Shown here in pieces: positions 1 through 5,661 of a stretch of 5,661 bases of DNA; position 1 is the stretch's first letter; each line of letters opens with the position of its first letter. The notes beneath the pieces are model-generated. The model was not told the DNA's origin and searched no databases. It saw only the letters and a program-made list of their open reading frames with translations. This stretch comes from Pseudomonadota bacterium (GTDB lineage: Bacteria > Pseudomonadota > Alphaproteobacteria > Sphingomonadales > Sphingomonadaceae). The position numbers and the translations under genes were made by a program. Location: positions 1 to 5,661 of the forward strand of contig JAEZBH010000135.1 in NCBI GenBank assembly GCA_023427285.1. Reading direction: 5' to 3'.

Positions 1-1023
1 GAGGATCTTCTCGCGGCCCTGAATGTCCGGGCGCGGCACCACGATCTGCCGGTCGAAGCGGCCCGGACGCAGCAGCGCCGGGTCCAGCACGTCCGGACGG
101 TTGGTGGCCGCCACGATGATGATGCCGTCGTTGGCCTCGAAGCCGTCCATCTCGACGAGCAGCTGGTTCAGGGTCTGCTCGCGCTCATCGTTGCCGCCGC
201 CAAGGCCTGCGCCACGATGGCGGCCCACGGCGTCGATTTCGTCGATGAAGATGATGCACGGCGCGTTCTTCTTCGCCTGCTCGAACATGTCGCGCACGCG
301 GCTTGCGCCCACGCCCACGAACATTTCAACGAAGTCGGAGCCCGAGATGGAGAAGAACGGCACGTTGGCCTCGCCTGCAATGGCGCGGGCAAGCAGCGTC
401 TTACCCGTACCCGGCGAGCCGACGAGCAGCGCGCCTTTCGGGATCTTGCCGCCAAGGCGCTGGAACTTCTGCGGGTCTTTGAGGAAATCCACGATCTCCT
501 GCAATTCCTCGCGGGCCTCGTCGATACCGGCCACGTCATCGAAGGTCACGCGGCCATGCTTCTCGGTCAGCATGCGTGCGCGTGACTTGCCGAAGCCCAT
601 CGCGCCGCGGCCAGCGCCGTTCTGCATCTGGCGCATCACGAAAATCCAGATGCCCAGCACCAAGAGGAACGGCAGCATGTTGAAGAGCAGCTGCATCAAG
701 AGGCTCCGGCTCTCCTCCGGCGCGGCGCGGAAGGTCACGCCCTTGCCGGCCAGCCGGTCCACCAGATTGGGATCATCCGGGGAATAGGTACGGAACGCCT
801 GACCGTCCTTGAGGGTGCCGCTGATTTCAGAGCCCCTGATCTGGGCCTCGCGCACCTGTCCTTGCTCCACCTGCGCCAGGAAGTCCGAGTAGGCAAGCTG
901 CGATGCCGTCCCGGTCTGTTGCTGGGGGGAGAACATGTTGAACATCAACACCAGGACGACGACGATGATTGCCCATAAGGCAATGCTTCGACCCAAGGTG
1001 TTCGGCCCTTTTTTGTCAGGCAT
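1..1023 (-). CDS. ftsH: ATP-dependent zinc metalloprotease FtsH, N-terminal 341 residues (3' part outside window)
   Basis: FtsH is a hexameric inner-membrane AAA+ protease that extracts and degrades membrane and short-lived cytosolic proteins. Visible parts: a first membrane segment at about residues 13-31, a periplasmic domain to about 107, a second membrane segment at about 112-130, then the AAA module. This carries Walker A GSPGTGKT at 202-209, the pore-loop motif MFVGVG at 234-239, Walker B IIFIDEID at 257-264, sensor Asn308 in AATNRP, and the arginine-finger stretch LRPGRFDR at 318-325. The frame is open to the window edge, so the zinc-binding HExxH peptidase domain expected downstream is not seen. 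The ATG is preceded by AGGA with a 6-nt gap, and the N-terminus has the usual short hydrophilic lead before the first membrane segment. Walker A has Ser where I would expect GPPGTGKT; the catalytic Lys and Thr are intact. The gene follows tilS by 145 nt. Identity is very secure. Confidence 0.97.
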   Translation of the reverse strand, partial: MPDKKGPNTLGRSIALWAIIVVVLVLMFNMFSPQQQTGTASQLAYSDFLAQVEQGQVREAQIRGSEISGTLKDGQAFRTYSPDDPNLVDRLAGKGVTFRAAPEESRSLLMQLLFNMLPFLLVLGIWIFVMRQMQNGAGRGAMGFGKSRARMLTEKHGRVTFDDVAGIDEAREELQEIVDFLKDPQKFQRLGGKIPKGALLVGSPGTGKTLLARAIAGEANVPFFSISGSDFVEMFVGVGASRVRDMFEQAKKNAPCIIFIDEIDAVGRHRGAGLGGGNDEREQTLNQLLVEMDGFEANDGIIIVAATNRPDVLDPALLRPGRFDRQIVVPRPDIQGREKIL

Positions 1024-1071
1024 GATCCATCCTACGCTGCATGCGGCACGACTCTTTACCGCCTTTTGGAT

Positions 1072-1099
1072 AAGATAAGTTTTCCTGGCCGCGAAACAA
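1072..1099 (-). promoter_or_regulatory. weak candidate promoter for ftsH
   Basis: On the minus strand, TTGTTT (1094-1099) is followed after 16 nt by TATCTT (1072-1077). This matches the sigma-70 consensus at 3 of 6 and 4 of 6 positions, and would start transcription roughly 40-45 nt before the ftsH ATG. The match is modest and could be chance in an AT-richer patch of the gap. Confidence 0.3.
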
Positions 1100-1109
1100 C
1101 CACTGGAAT

Positions 1110-1136
1110 GCGGCATTCGACCTTTGAGCATGCCGC
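1110..1136. repeat. 7-bp inverted repeat upstream of ftsH
   Basis: GCGGCAT and ATGCCGC form perfect arms around a 13-nt loop. No T-run follows on the minus strand, so it does not look like a terminator. It lies just upstream of the candidate ftsH -35 box, where an operator could sit, but its role is unknown. A competing small hairpin GAGC/GCTC overlaps one arm. Confidence 0.45.
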
Positions 1137-1168
1137 TCCATCGTATTGCGGATACGGCACTATTGGCT

Positions 1169-2194
1169 TCAGCCCCGCCCAAGCTCGGGCAGCAGCTTCA
1201 CCCGCTTGTCCGAAACCCGCACGATTGCGCCGCCCAGCGTCGCGCTTTGCCCCCGCCGCAACGCGCCGATCAAACGTTCCAGCTCCACTCCTCGCGGCGC
1301 AGAGCGAGCCGTGCCAACCCTGGCAAGGCACAGCATCAAGGCCCGCAGCAGGATCTCGTCAGGCACCGCAACGAAGGCTGCGCGGTCCTCAACCACAAGG
1401 CCGCCCGCCGCTCCGGGCTTCACATAAGCCTCCAGATGGCGCTGCACCACCCAGTCAAGGGCCTCATCCGCCGCCGCCAGATGTCGGGCTGACGCTGCAA
1501 CGCGATCGGAAAACAGCGCAGGTTCGGCCTGCTCGCCGATCCAGCGCCGCACCCGCGCCCGGGCAAAACGCTCATTCCGGTTGCTGGGGTCCTCAATCCA
1601 CCCCTGCCCGCGCGCCTGCAACGCCTGCTGAAGCTGGCCCCGGCTCACGCCCAGCAGCGGGCGCAGCAGCCATGTGCCCTTCGGCAGTTGCCGCGCCGGG
1701 CTGATGGCGGCAAGGCCCGCAAGGCCGCTGCCCCGCTCAAGGCGCATCAGGAACGTCTCGGCCACGTCATCGCGGTGGTGGGCGGTCAAAACGGCAGGCA
1801 CGCCGCCTGCTGCGCACCAGTCGTCCAGCAGCCGATACCGCGCCGCCCGTGCCTCCGCCTGAATGTTGGCGGCGGGCTTGTCGCCCTCCCAGCGCAGCGT
1901 CACATGGGGAATGGAGCGGGCCGCAAGCCAGGCCCCCACCTGCTCCGCCTCATGGGCCGATTCGGCCCTGAGCGCGTGATCGACCGTGACGGCCACCACC
2001 CGCCCCGGCAGCGCCTCGGCGGCGAGCAAGGCCAGCGCCAGACTGTCGCCCCCGCCAGAGACGGCAACGGCCAGCAGGCTTTCCCCTGCTGGCCCGTTTC
2101 CGCCGAGCATATCCGTCAGGCCCGCCTTCGCGGCTGCCGCCTGAATGGCGGCACGCACGGCGTCAGCCGTTAGGGGCGCCTCCTGTTCAGCCAC
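1169..2194 (-). CDS. tilS: tRNA(Ile)-lysidine synthase TilS
   Basis: TilS uses ATP and lysine to convert the wobble cytidine of the CAU-anticodon tRNA(Ile) to lysidine, so that it reads AUA and is charged with isoleucine. The N-type ATP-pyrophosphatase signature SGGGDS is at residues 46-51. The family motifs [11 protein letters not shown] (137-147), [11 protein letters not shown] (154-164) and EDPSN (201-205) are all present. At 341 residues it is shorter than the E. coli enzyme (about 430) and appears to lack the second C-terminal domain, as known for other short TilS proteins. The start is GTG; it overlaps the end of cpoB by 8 nt (GTGGCTGA), suggesting translational coupling. An AAGG lies a short way upstream. 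A second in-frame GTG at codon 13 has AGGAGG about 20 nt before it, too far to be convincing. Function is secure; the exact start is less so. Confidence 0.95.
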   Translation of the reverse strand: MAEQEAPLTADAVRAAIQAAAAKAGLTDMLGGNGPAGESLLAVAVSGGGDSLALALLAAEALPGRVVAVTVDHALRAESAHEAEQVGAWLAARSIPHVTLRWEGDKPAANIQAEARAARYRLLDDWCAAGGVPAVLTAHHRDDVAETFLMRLERGSGLAGLAAISPARQLPKGTWLLRPLLGVSRGQLQQALQARGQGWIEDPSNRNERFARARVRRWIGEQAEPALFSDRVAASARHLAAADEALDWVVQRHLEAYVKPGAAGGLVVEDRAAFVAVPDEILLRALMLCLARVGTARSAPRGVELERLIGALRRGQSATLGGAIVRVSDKRVKLLPELGRG

Positions 2195-3152
2195 ACTTGG
2201 CCTTGGTGCGACCCTGCGCCAGGCGGGTCTTCAGGTTGCCCGAAGCCGCCGTGGGGTAATCGATCTGCAACTGGTCGTAGGCCTGACAGGCTTCCTTCAG
2301 GTTACCCAGGCCCGCCAGCGCATCGCCCAGTCCCAGAAGGCTGTCAGGCGCGCGGCTGGCCTTGGGATACTTCTGATAGGTATCAAGGAAGCCCTTGGCG
2401 GCCAGCGCATATTTCTTCTGCACCAGCTGCACCCGCGCCAGCCAGTACTGGGCATCGGGCGTGCGGGCGTGCTTGGGGTTGCGCTCAATGAACGTGCCCA
2501 GCGCCGCCTCGGCGCGCCCGTACTCGTTCTGGTTCACGAAGGCGTATGCCGCCTTGTACTGCTCGTCCGGCGAGAGGTTGGCGGCGGCATTTGCAGCAGC
2601 GCCGGTCGCGTTGGCGCTCAGCTCGGGGCTCTTCGGATCAAAACCCGGCGGCGGGAACGGCTGCGCCTCGCCCGGCTTGCTTGCGGCCGTAGTCGCGGTG
2701 CGCCCGCCGGTTGCGGTCGGTGCCCCCGTGCCGGCCTTCAGCGCAGACGGATCGCCCCCTTCCAGCACGGTCAGGCGGTATTCCACATCCTCGCGGAAGC
2801 GGGTGAGCGCCTCCTCGGCCTGACGGGCGCGGAAGCTGGCTTCCTCCACCTGGCCCGTCATCCCGGCAATCTGCTGCTCCAGCACCTCAATGCGGCGTTG
2901 CAGGTCAATCACCACATCGCCGCCCTGGCCCTGCTGCGGAACCGCGGCAGGCTGGGCATCGGAATATTCAGGCTGGAAGTATTTGGATGCGCCGCCGGGG
3001 AACACCTGGCGCTGCACGGCCCTCATCTCGGATTCCAGCTTGTCGACGCGCTTCGTCACATCCTGCTGCTGAGCAACGGCGGACGTGTGCGCCAGCGGCA
3101 TCGTCAGGACAGCAAGAACAAGAGCAACGGACACCTGACGGCACTTCAGCAT
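2187..3152 (-). CDS. cpoB: Tol-Pal cell division coordinator CpoB (YbgF), periplasmic
   Basis: CpoB is a periplasmic protein that in E. coli links the Tol system to the peptidoglycan synthase PBP1B during septation. This protein has 321 residues from the ATG at 3152. It has a signal peptide with likely cleavage after Ala27 (SAVA/QQQ), a short coiled-coil stretch at about 28-50, a longer Glu/Gln/Arg-rich coiled coil at about 80-130, a Gly/Ala/Thr/Pro-rich linker at about 131-192, and a C-terminal tetratricopeptide domain at about 193-317. TPR-type pieces include YKAAYAFVNQNEYGRAEAAL, YWLARVQLVQKKYALAAKGF and LLGLGDALAGLGNLKEACQA. A longer in-frame ATG at 3218 would add 22 residues including a Cys-rich, non-signal-like lead. 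I chose 3152 because AGGAGG lies 9 nt upstream and the signal peptide then starts cleanly. Its stop overlaps the tilS start. It follows pal but is separated from it by a terminator. Confidence 0.93.
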   Translation of the reverse strand: MLKCRQVSVALVLAVLTMPLAHTSAVAQQQDVTKRVDKLESEMRAVQRQVFPGGASKYFQPEYSDAQPAAVPQQGQGGDVVIDLQRRIEVLEQQIAGMTGQVEEASFRARQAEEALTRFREDVEYRLTVLEGGDPSALKAGTGAPTATGGRTATTAASKPGEAQPFPPPGFDPKSPELSANATGAAANAAANLSPDEQYKAAYAFVNQNEYGRAEAALGTFIERNPKHARTPDAQYWLARVQLVQKKYALAAKGFLDTYQKYPKASRAPDSLLGLGDALAGLGNLKEACQAYDQLQIDYPTAASGNLKTRLAQGRTKAKCG

Positions 3153-3161
3153 CAAGGCAAG

Positions 3162-3167
3162 CCTCCT
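3162..3167 (-). promoter_or_regulatory. ribosome binding site that fixes the cpoB start
   Basis: The minus strand reads AGGAGG, 9 nt before the ATG at 3152. It lies inside the longer open frame that begins at 3218, and so argues that the longer N-terminus is not used. Confidence 0.8.
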
Positions 3168-3179
3168 CTGGGCGGGGAC

Positions 3180-3218
3180 ATCACAACAGCACCGGACAAA
3201 AGCACCGGACAACAGCAC
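3180..3218. repeat. tandem 13-bp repeats in the cpoB leader
   Basis: Two adjacent 13-bp units, CGGACAAAAGCAC (3193-3205) and CGGACAACAGCAC (3206-3218), differ at one base. A degenerate third unit (3180-3192) shares the last 10 bases ACAACAGCAC with the second. They sit between the terminator after pal and the cpoB ribosome binding site, in DNA I judge to be non-coding. They could be protein-binding iterons or simple slippage products; the sequence alone does not decide. Confidence 0.6.
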
Positions 3219-3238
3219 TCTGGCTGCTTAGTTACTGT

Positions 3239-3258
3239 CTGGCATCAGAATATGCCAG
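3239..3258. repeat. 7-bp inverted repeat upstream of cpoB
   Basis: CTGGCAT and ATGCCAG are perfect arms around a 6-nt AT-rich centre. It is about 87 nt before the cpoB ATG, so it could be an operator or an RNA hairpin. No T-run follows it. I found no convincing -35/-10 pair near it. Confidence 0.45.
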
Positions 3259-3271
3259 CATTCCGGAACAT

Positions 3272-3288
3272 GCGCGCAAACGGCGCGC
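3272..3288. repeat. small GC hairpin between pal terminator and cpoB
   Basis: GCGCGC arms flank a 5-nt loop. An 8-bp palindrome, TTCCGGAA, lies next to it at 3261-3268. In GC-rich DNA such a short dyad is weak evidence on its own; it is listed because it adds to the row of dyads in this gap. Confidence 0.3.
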
Positions 3289-3299
3289 GGCTTGGCCGG

Positions 3300-3339
3300 A
3301 AAAACCAAACGCTCCGGCGCGGGTGGGCACCGGAGCGTT
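3300..3339 (-). terminator. intrinsic terminator after pal
   Basis: On the minus strand a perfect 10-bp stem AACGCTCCGG/CCGGAGCGTT extends to 13 bp through GC pairs and one G-T pair, leaving the 6-nt loop CCACCC. It is followed by TGGTTTTT. It lies 43 nt past the pal stop. The T-run is present only on the minus strand, so it terminates pal transcription and should limit read-through into cpoB. Confidence 0.85.
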
Positions 3340-3381
3340 CAATATCAGTTCGGCAAGACTGCCCAAACCAAGCTGTTAAGC

Positions 3382-3912
3382 TTAGCTGGCAGCGCCCTGC
3401 AGAGCGGTCACGCCGCGGCGGTTCTTGGCGTAGGACTCTTCGTCCGAACCCAGAACTTCCGGACGCTCCTTACCGTAGGAGATCGAGCTGACGCGGCCAG
3501 CATCGACGCCCTGAGCGATCAGGAAGGTGCGAACCGAGTTGGCGCGGCGGTCGCCCAGCGCCAGGTTGTATTCGCGAGTGCCGCGCTCGTCAGCGTGGCC
3601 TTCCACGGTCACGGTGACGTTCGGGTACTTCTTCAGCCACTCAGCCAGCTTGGCCAGGGTCTCGCGAGCAGCATCGTCCAGCGCGTAGCTGTCATAGGCG
3701 AAGAACACGCGGTCCGAACCAGCGGTGTTCACGAAGTCCTGAACGCTGCCCGGAACAACCGACGGGGTGACCGGAGCCGGAGCAACCGGAGCCGGTGCCG
3801 GTGCGGCCGGAGCCGGCGGCGGCGGCGGGGGCAGCTGCTCTTCCTTCTTGGCGCAGGCTGCGGCCATCATTGCGAGACCGCTAACAACAGCGATTACCTT
3901 GAATTTCTGCAT
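3382..3912 (-). CDS. pal: peptidoglycan-associated lipoprotein Pal
   Basis: Pal is an outer-membrane lipoprotein that binds peptidoglycan and TolB and holds the outer membrane to the wall during constriction. The 176-residue product has a lipoprotein signal ending in MAAAC, with Cys20 as the lipidated residue. A Pro/Ala-rich tether follows (residues 28-50, encoded by a low-complexity GC stretch at 3763-3831), then an OmpA-like domain at about 67-170. The wall-binding signature GHADERGTREYNLALGDRRA spans 105-124; by comparison with OmpA, Asp108 and Arg123 should contact diaminopimelate. NRRGV near the C-terminus is typical of the family. AAGGAAG lies 5 nt before the ATG. Codons such as GGT, GCT and CGT are more frequent than in the neighbouring genes, as expected for a highly expressed protein. 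The gene has its own promoter and terminator. Confidence 0.97.
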   Translation of the reverse strand: MQKFKVIAVVSGLAMMAAACAKKEEQLPPPPPPAPAAPAPAPVAPAPVTPSVVPGSVQDFVNTAGSDRVFFAYDSYALDDAARETLAKLAEWLKKYPNVTVTVEGHADERGTREYNLALGDRRANSVRTFLIAQGVDAGRVSSISYGKERPEVLGSDEESYAKNRRGVTALQGAAS

Positions 3913-3917
3913 GATAT

Positions 3918-3924
3918 CTTCCTT
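3918..3924 (-). promoter_or_regulatory. pal ribosome binding site
   Basis: AAGGAAG on the minus strand lies 5 nt before the pal ATG and supports that start. Confidence 0.75.
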
Positions 3925-3973
3925 ACGGCAACCATTGGTGCGCCGGTCTCATCGAACGGACGCCACCTTTTCG

Positions 3974-4001
3974 GTTATAGAATGGAACTTGTGACGGTCA
4001 A
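3974..4001 (-). promoter_or_regulatory. sigma-70-type promoter for pal
   Basis: The minus strand has TTGACC (3996-4001), a 16-nt spacer, then TATAAC (3974-3979); each box matches consensus at 5 of 6 positions. Transcription would start near 3967, giving a leader of about 55 nt before the pal ATG. It sits in the 142-nt gap after tolB, and I see no good terminator after tolB, so pal could be served both by this promoter and by read-through. An interrupted dyad (4003-4024, TTAC/GTAA with inner TGCC/GGCA) abuts the -35 box and might be regulatory. Confidence 0.7.
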
Positions 4002-4054
4002 GTTACTGCCTTGGCAATGCGTAACAATTTAGCCGGTTTTGCCCTAATGTTCCC

Positions 4055-5410
4055 CTACGGCAACAGGGGGCCCCATGCCGGGTCGGAGCCGTCGAGCGGG
4101 GTGCGGACCGGACGCTCGTTCTGACCGGTCAGATCGACCGACCACAGCTTGCTGCCGCCGCCCGTGCCGCCCCGGCCATAGCGCTCGGTGCGGAAGAAGA
4201 TGACGACGCGGCCATTGGGCGACCAGGTCGGGCCTTCATCCTGCCAGGCATCGGTCAGCACGCGCTCGCCCGAGCCGTCCGGGCGCATGACGCCAATGCG
4301 GAACTTGCCCTCGTCCATCTTGGTGAAGGCAATGTAATCGCCGCGCGGCGACCACACCGGCGTTGCATACTTGGAGCGCTTGTTGCGGGTATCGAACGAG
4401 ATTCGCTGCACGCCCGAGCCGTCCGCGTTCATCACGTAGAGCTGCTGCGAGCCGCCCCGGTCCGATTCGAACACGATCTTCGAGCCATCGGGCGAGAAGC
4501 TCGGCGAGGTGCTGATGGCGGGCGTGTTGGTGAGCTGGCGCAGGCGGCGGGTGCGCAGGTCCATCACGTAGATGTTGGTGCTGCCGTTGCGGCTGAGGCT
4601 GAGGAGCACCGAGTTGCCGTCCGGCGAGAAGCGCGGGGCAAAGCTCATGCCCTGAAAGTCGCCGATCACTTCCTGACGACCGCTGTTCAGATCATAGAGG
4701 AACACGCGCGGCTTGTTCTGGAAGAACGAGAGATAGGCGATCTGCTGCTGCGTCGGCGAGAAGCGCGGGGTCAGCGCCATGCTCTGGCCCGAAGTCAGGA
4801 AGCGGTGATTCTCGCCGTCCTGATCCATGATGGCCAGGCGCTTGATGCGGTTGGTCTTGGGGCCGCTCTCGCTCACGTACACCAGGCGGCTGTCGAAGTA
4901 GCCCTTCTCGCCGGTGATCTTCTCGTAAACGAAGTCGGAGCACTTGTGGGCCGTGCGCCGCCAGTCGCGCGGGTTGCGGGCGGTAAAGCCGGTGCGGCCC
5001 ATCTCCTCCTCGCCGAACACGTCATAGACGTAGCAGGCCACCAGCAGCGAGCCGTCAGGGTTGGGCTGCACATAGCCGGTCACCAGCGCCTGCGCGGCAA
5101 CGGTGCGCCAGGCAGCGAACTGCGGGGCCGAGGCATCGCCCGGCGTCACGCGGGTGGTGAAGGCGCGCGGGTCGATCGGCCGGAACAGGCCGGAGCGCTC
5201 CAGATTGGCCGAGATCACCTTGGCGATCTGCTGGCCCAGCTCCCCGGTCGAACCGGCGGGAGTTGCAACCTCCGCCGTGCCGGGGAAGGCCGGCACCGCG
5301 ACCGGCACCGGCTGCACCACGCCGCCGGTCACGTCGATCTTCAAAACGGCGTGGGCGGGAGACGCCGCGGCCATCAGCGCGGCTATTGCTGCAACAAGCA
5401 AACGTTTCAC
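4055..5410 (-). CDS. tolB: Tol-Pal system periplasmic protein TolB
   Basis: TolB is a periplasmic protein that binds Pal and is released or remodelled by the energised TolQRA complex. The 451-residue product has a signal peptide with likely cleavage after AHA (residue 21). The mature start VLKIDVTGG matches the TolB N-terminal segment. A mixed alpha/beta domain covers about 22-165 and a six-bladed beta-propeller about 170-450. Regular blade motifs are FSPT (217), FSPDG (261), FSPDG (305), WSPRG (353) and WSPNG (397), spaced by 44-48 residues, with AWGP at 445-448 closing the ring. The start is GTG: an in-frame TGA lies 6 nt upstream, AAAGG has 7-nt spacing, and the signal peptide begins at once. 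It lies 11 nt after tolA, so the two are almost certainly co-transcribed. Length is normal for the family. Confidence 0.97.
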   Translation of the reverse strand: MKRLLVAAIAALMAAASPAHAVLKIDVTGGVVQPVPVAVPAFPGTAEVATPAGSTGELGQQIAKVISANLERSGLFRPIDPRAFTTRVTPGDASAPQFAAWRTVAAQALVTGYVQPNPDGSLLVACYVYDVFGEEEMGRTGFTARNPRDWRRTAHKCSDFVYEKITGEKGYFDSRLVYVSESGPKTNRIKRLAIMDQDGENHRFLTSGQSMALTPRFSPTQQQIAYLSFFQNKPRVFLYDLNSGRQEVIGDFQGMSFAPRFSPDGNSVLLSLSRNGSTNIYVMDLRTRRLRQLTNTPAISTSPSFSPDGSKIVFESDRGGSQQLYVMNADGSGVQRISFDTRNKRSKYATPVWSPRGDYIAFTKMDEGKFRIGVMRPDGSGERVLTDAWQDEGPTWSPNGRVVIFFRTERYGRGGTGGGSKLWSVDLTGQNERPVRTPLDGSDPAWGPLLP

Positions 5411-5417
5411 GGCTCAA

Positions 5418-5422
5418 CCTTT
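5418..5422 (-). promoter_or_regulatory. ribosome binding site for the GTG start of tolB
   Basis: AAAGG on the minus strand overlaps the last base of the tolA stop codon and lies 7 nt before the tolB GTG. The tight packing suggests that tolA translation feeds tolB. Confidence 0.65.
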
Positions 5423-5661
5423 CACATCAGGCGCGATGGATCGAAGTTCAGTTCCATTTCCTGCCCCGCCCACACGGGGGCCAGATCAGCAGGAAGATTA
5501 TAGGGCGCACAGCGCAGGATCGCCCGGCGCGCCGCGCTGGCCAGCGCCTGCGCATAGGCCTGGTTGCCTGCGCTTGCGCCGGTCTGCCCCACCACGACGG
5601 GCTGATCGAGAATCCGCCCCTGCGGGTCCAGCCGCAAACGCACGGTCACGGTCATGTCCAT
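5422..5661 (-). CDS. tolA: TolA C-terminal domain (5' part outside window)
   Basis: TolA spans the periplasm from the inner membrane, where TolQR energises it, and its C-terminal domain reaches the TolB-Pal side. The 79 visible residues are a TolA/TonB-type C-terminal domain: strand MTVTVRLRLDPQGRI, helix AYAQALASAARRAILRC, then APYNLP and the ending LNFDPSRLM, close to alphaproteobacterial TolA endings I recall. The codon at the window edge is ATG, but a true start there is unlikely: there would be no membrane anchor or helical stalk. I read it as an internal Met of a gene that continues beyond 5661. The lone Cys at visible residue 51 probably pairs with a Cys just outside the window. The position directly before tolB supports the call. 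Confidence 0.85.
   Translation of the reverse strand: MDMTVTVRLRLDPQGRILDQPVVVGQTGASAGNQAYAQALASAARRAILRCAPYNLPADLAPVWAGQEMELNFDPSRLM

Larger units (their letters stand above)
1024..1168 (-). other. tilS-ftsH intergenic region
   Basis: This 145-nt gap lies between the tilS stop and the ftsH start. It holds a 7-bp dyad (1110-1136), a small hairpin just after the tilS stop (CGTAT/ATACG with a 5-nt loop), a weak promoter candidate (1072-1099) and two copies of ATGCGGCA on the plus strand (1040-1047 and 1108-1115). No stem here is followed by a U-run, so I see no intrinsic terminator and read-through from tilS into ftsH is plausible. I see no sigma-32-type heat-shock promoter (CTTGAA with CCCCAT), although ftsH is heat-induced in enterobacteria. 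Confidence 0.6.

Noticed and set aside
23..787. 254-codon open frame on the plus strand
   Set aside because: It is antisense to ftsH, whose AAA motifs are in the minus-strand frame. The product is Ser/Arg/Pro-rich and low in information.
1016..1030. Four-codon mini-frame (ATG-GAT-CAT-GCC-TGA) overlapping the ftsH start
   Set aside because: The AGGA overlaps its own ATG, so the spacing suits ftsH, not the mini-frame. Such short frames are common by chance.
1066..1704. 212-codon plus-strand frame starting in the tilS-ftsH gap
   Set aside because: Most of it is antisense to tilS, and the Pro/Ala/Arg composition has no domain. Its start in the gap has no supporting ribosome binding site that I can see.
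3153..3218. Longer cpoB start at 3218
   Set aside because: It would place a Cys-rich, non-hydrophobic 22-residue lead before a complete signal peptide. The AGGAGG before 3152 fits the shorter form.
2145..3491. 448-codon open frame on the plus strand
   Set aside because: It runs antisense across cpoB and into pal, whose products are firmly identified. The translation is Arg/Leu/Gly-rich with no recognisable domain, as expected for a shadow frame in GC-rich DNA.
3763..3831. GGAGCCGG-type DNA repeat within pal
   Set aside because: It encodes the Pro/Ala tether of Pal and is explained by that protein feature. It is not a separate repeat element.
3230..4008. Shared 8-mer AGTTACTG before cpoB (3230-3237) and before pal (4001-4008)
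   Set aside because: Two gaps of about 150 nt share an 8-mer by chance roughly one time in three, and no longer match surrounds it.
4805..5503. 232-codon open frame on the plus strand
   Set aside because: It is antisense to tolB and the tolA end. It is His/Gly/Arg-rich, without motifs, and explained by codon bias on the opposite strand.

Overview
The window reads as the end of a tol-pal cluster joined to tilS and ftsH. Every gene lies on the minus strand, so transcription runs from high to low coordinates: tolA (3' end only), tolB, pal, cpoB (ybgF), tilS, ftsH (5' part only). The composition is GC-rich. The order tolA-tolB-pal-ybgF-tilS-ftsH, the short 341-residue TilS and the protein sequences point to an alphaproteobacterium, possibly Sphingomonadales. 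The lineage is a judgement from remembered families, not from a search.

Layout in the direction of transcription: tolA C-terminal domain (5661-5422); an 11-nt gap; tolB with a GTG start (5410-4055); a 142-nt gap with a good sigma-70-type promoter for pal (3974-4001); pal (3912-3382); a strong intrinsic terminator (3339-3300); a 147-nt leader holding several small dyads and 13-bp tandem repeats; cpoB (3152-2187), overlapping tilS by 8 nt; tilS with a GTG start (2194-1169); a 145-nt gap with a dyad and a weak promoter candidate; and the first 341 codons of ftsH (1023-1, running off the window).

TolA, TolB, Pal and CpoB are parts of the envelope-spanning Tol-Pal machine. TolA couples the inner-membrane motor to the periplasm, TolB binds Pal, Pal anchors the outer membrane to peptidoglycan, and CpoB links the system to septal wall synthesis. 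TilS makes the lysidine needed to read AUA codons, and FtsH is the membrane AAA+ protease. The last two share the neighbourhood but not the pathway.

I found no mobile element, CRISPR array, RNA gene or undescribed system. All long plus-strand open frames are antisense shadows of the GC-rich genes. The points most worth a second look are regulatory: pal seems to have its own promoter and terminator inside the cluster, and the cpoB leader is unusually rich in repeats.
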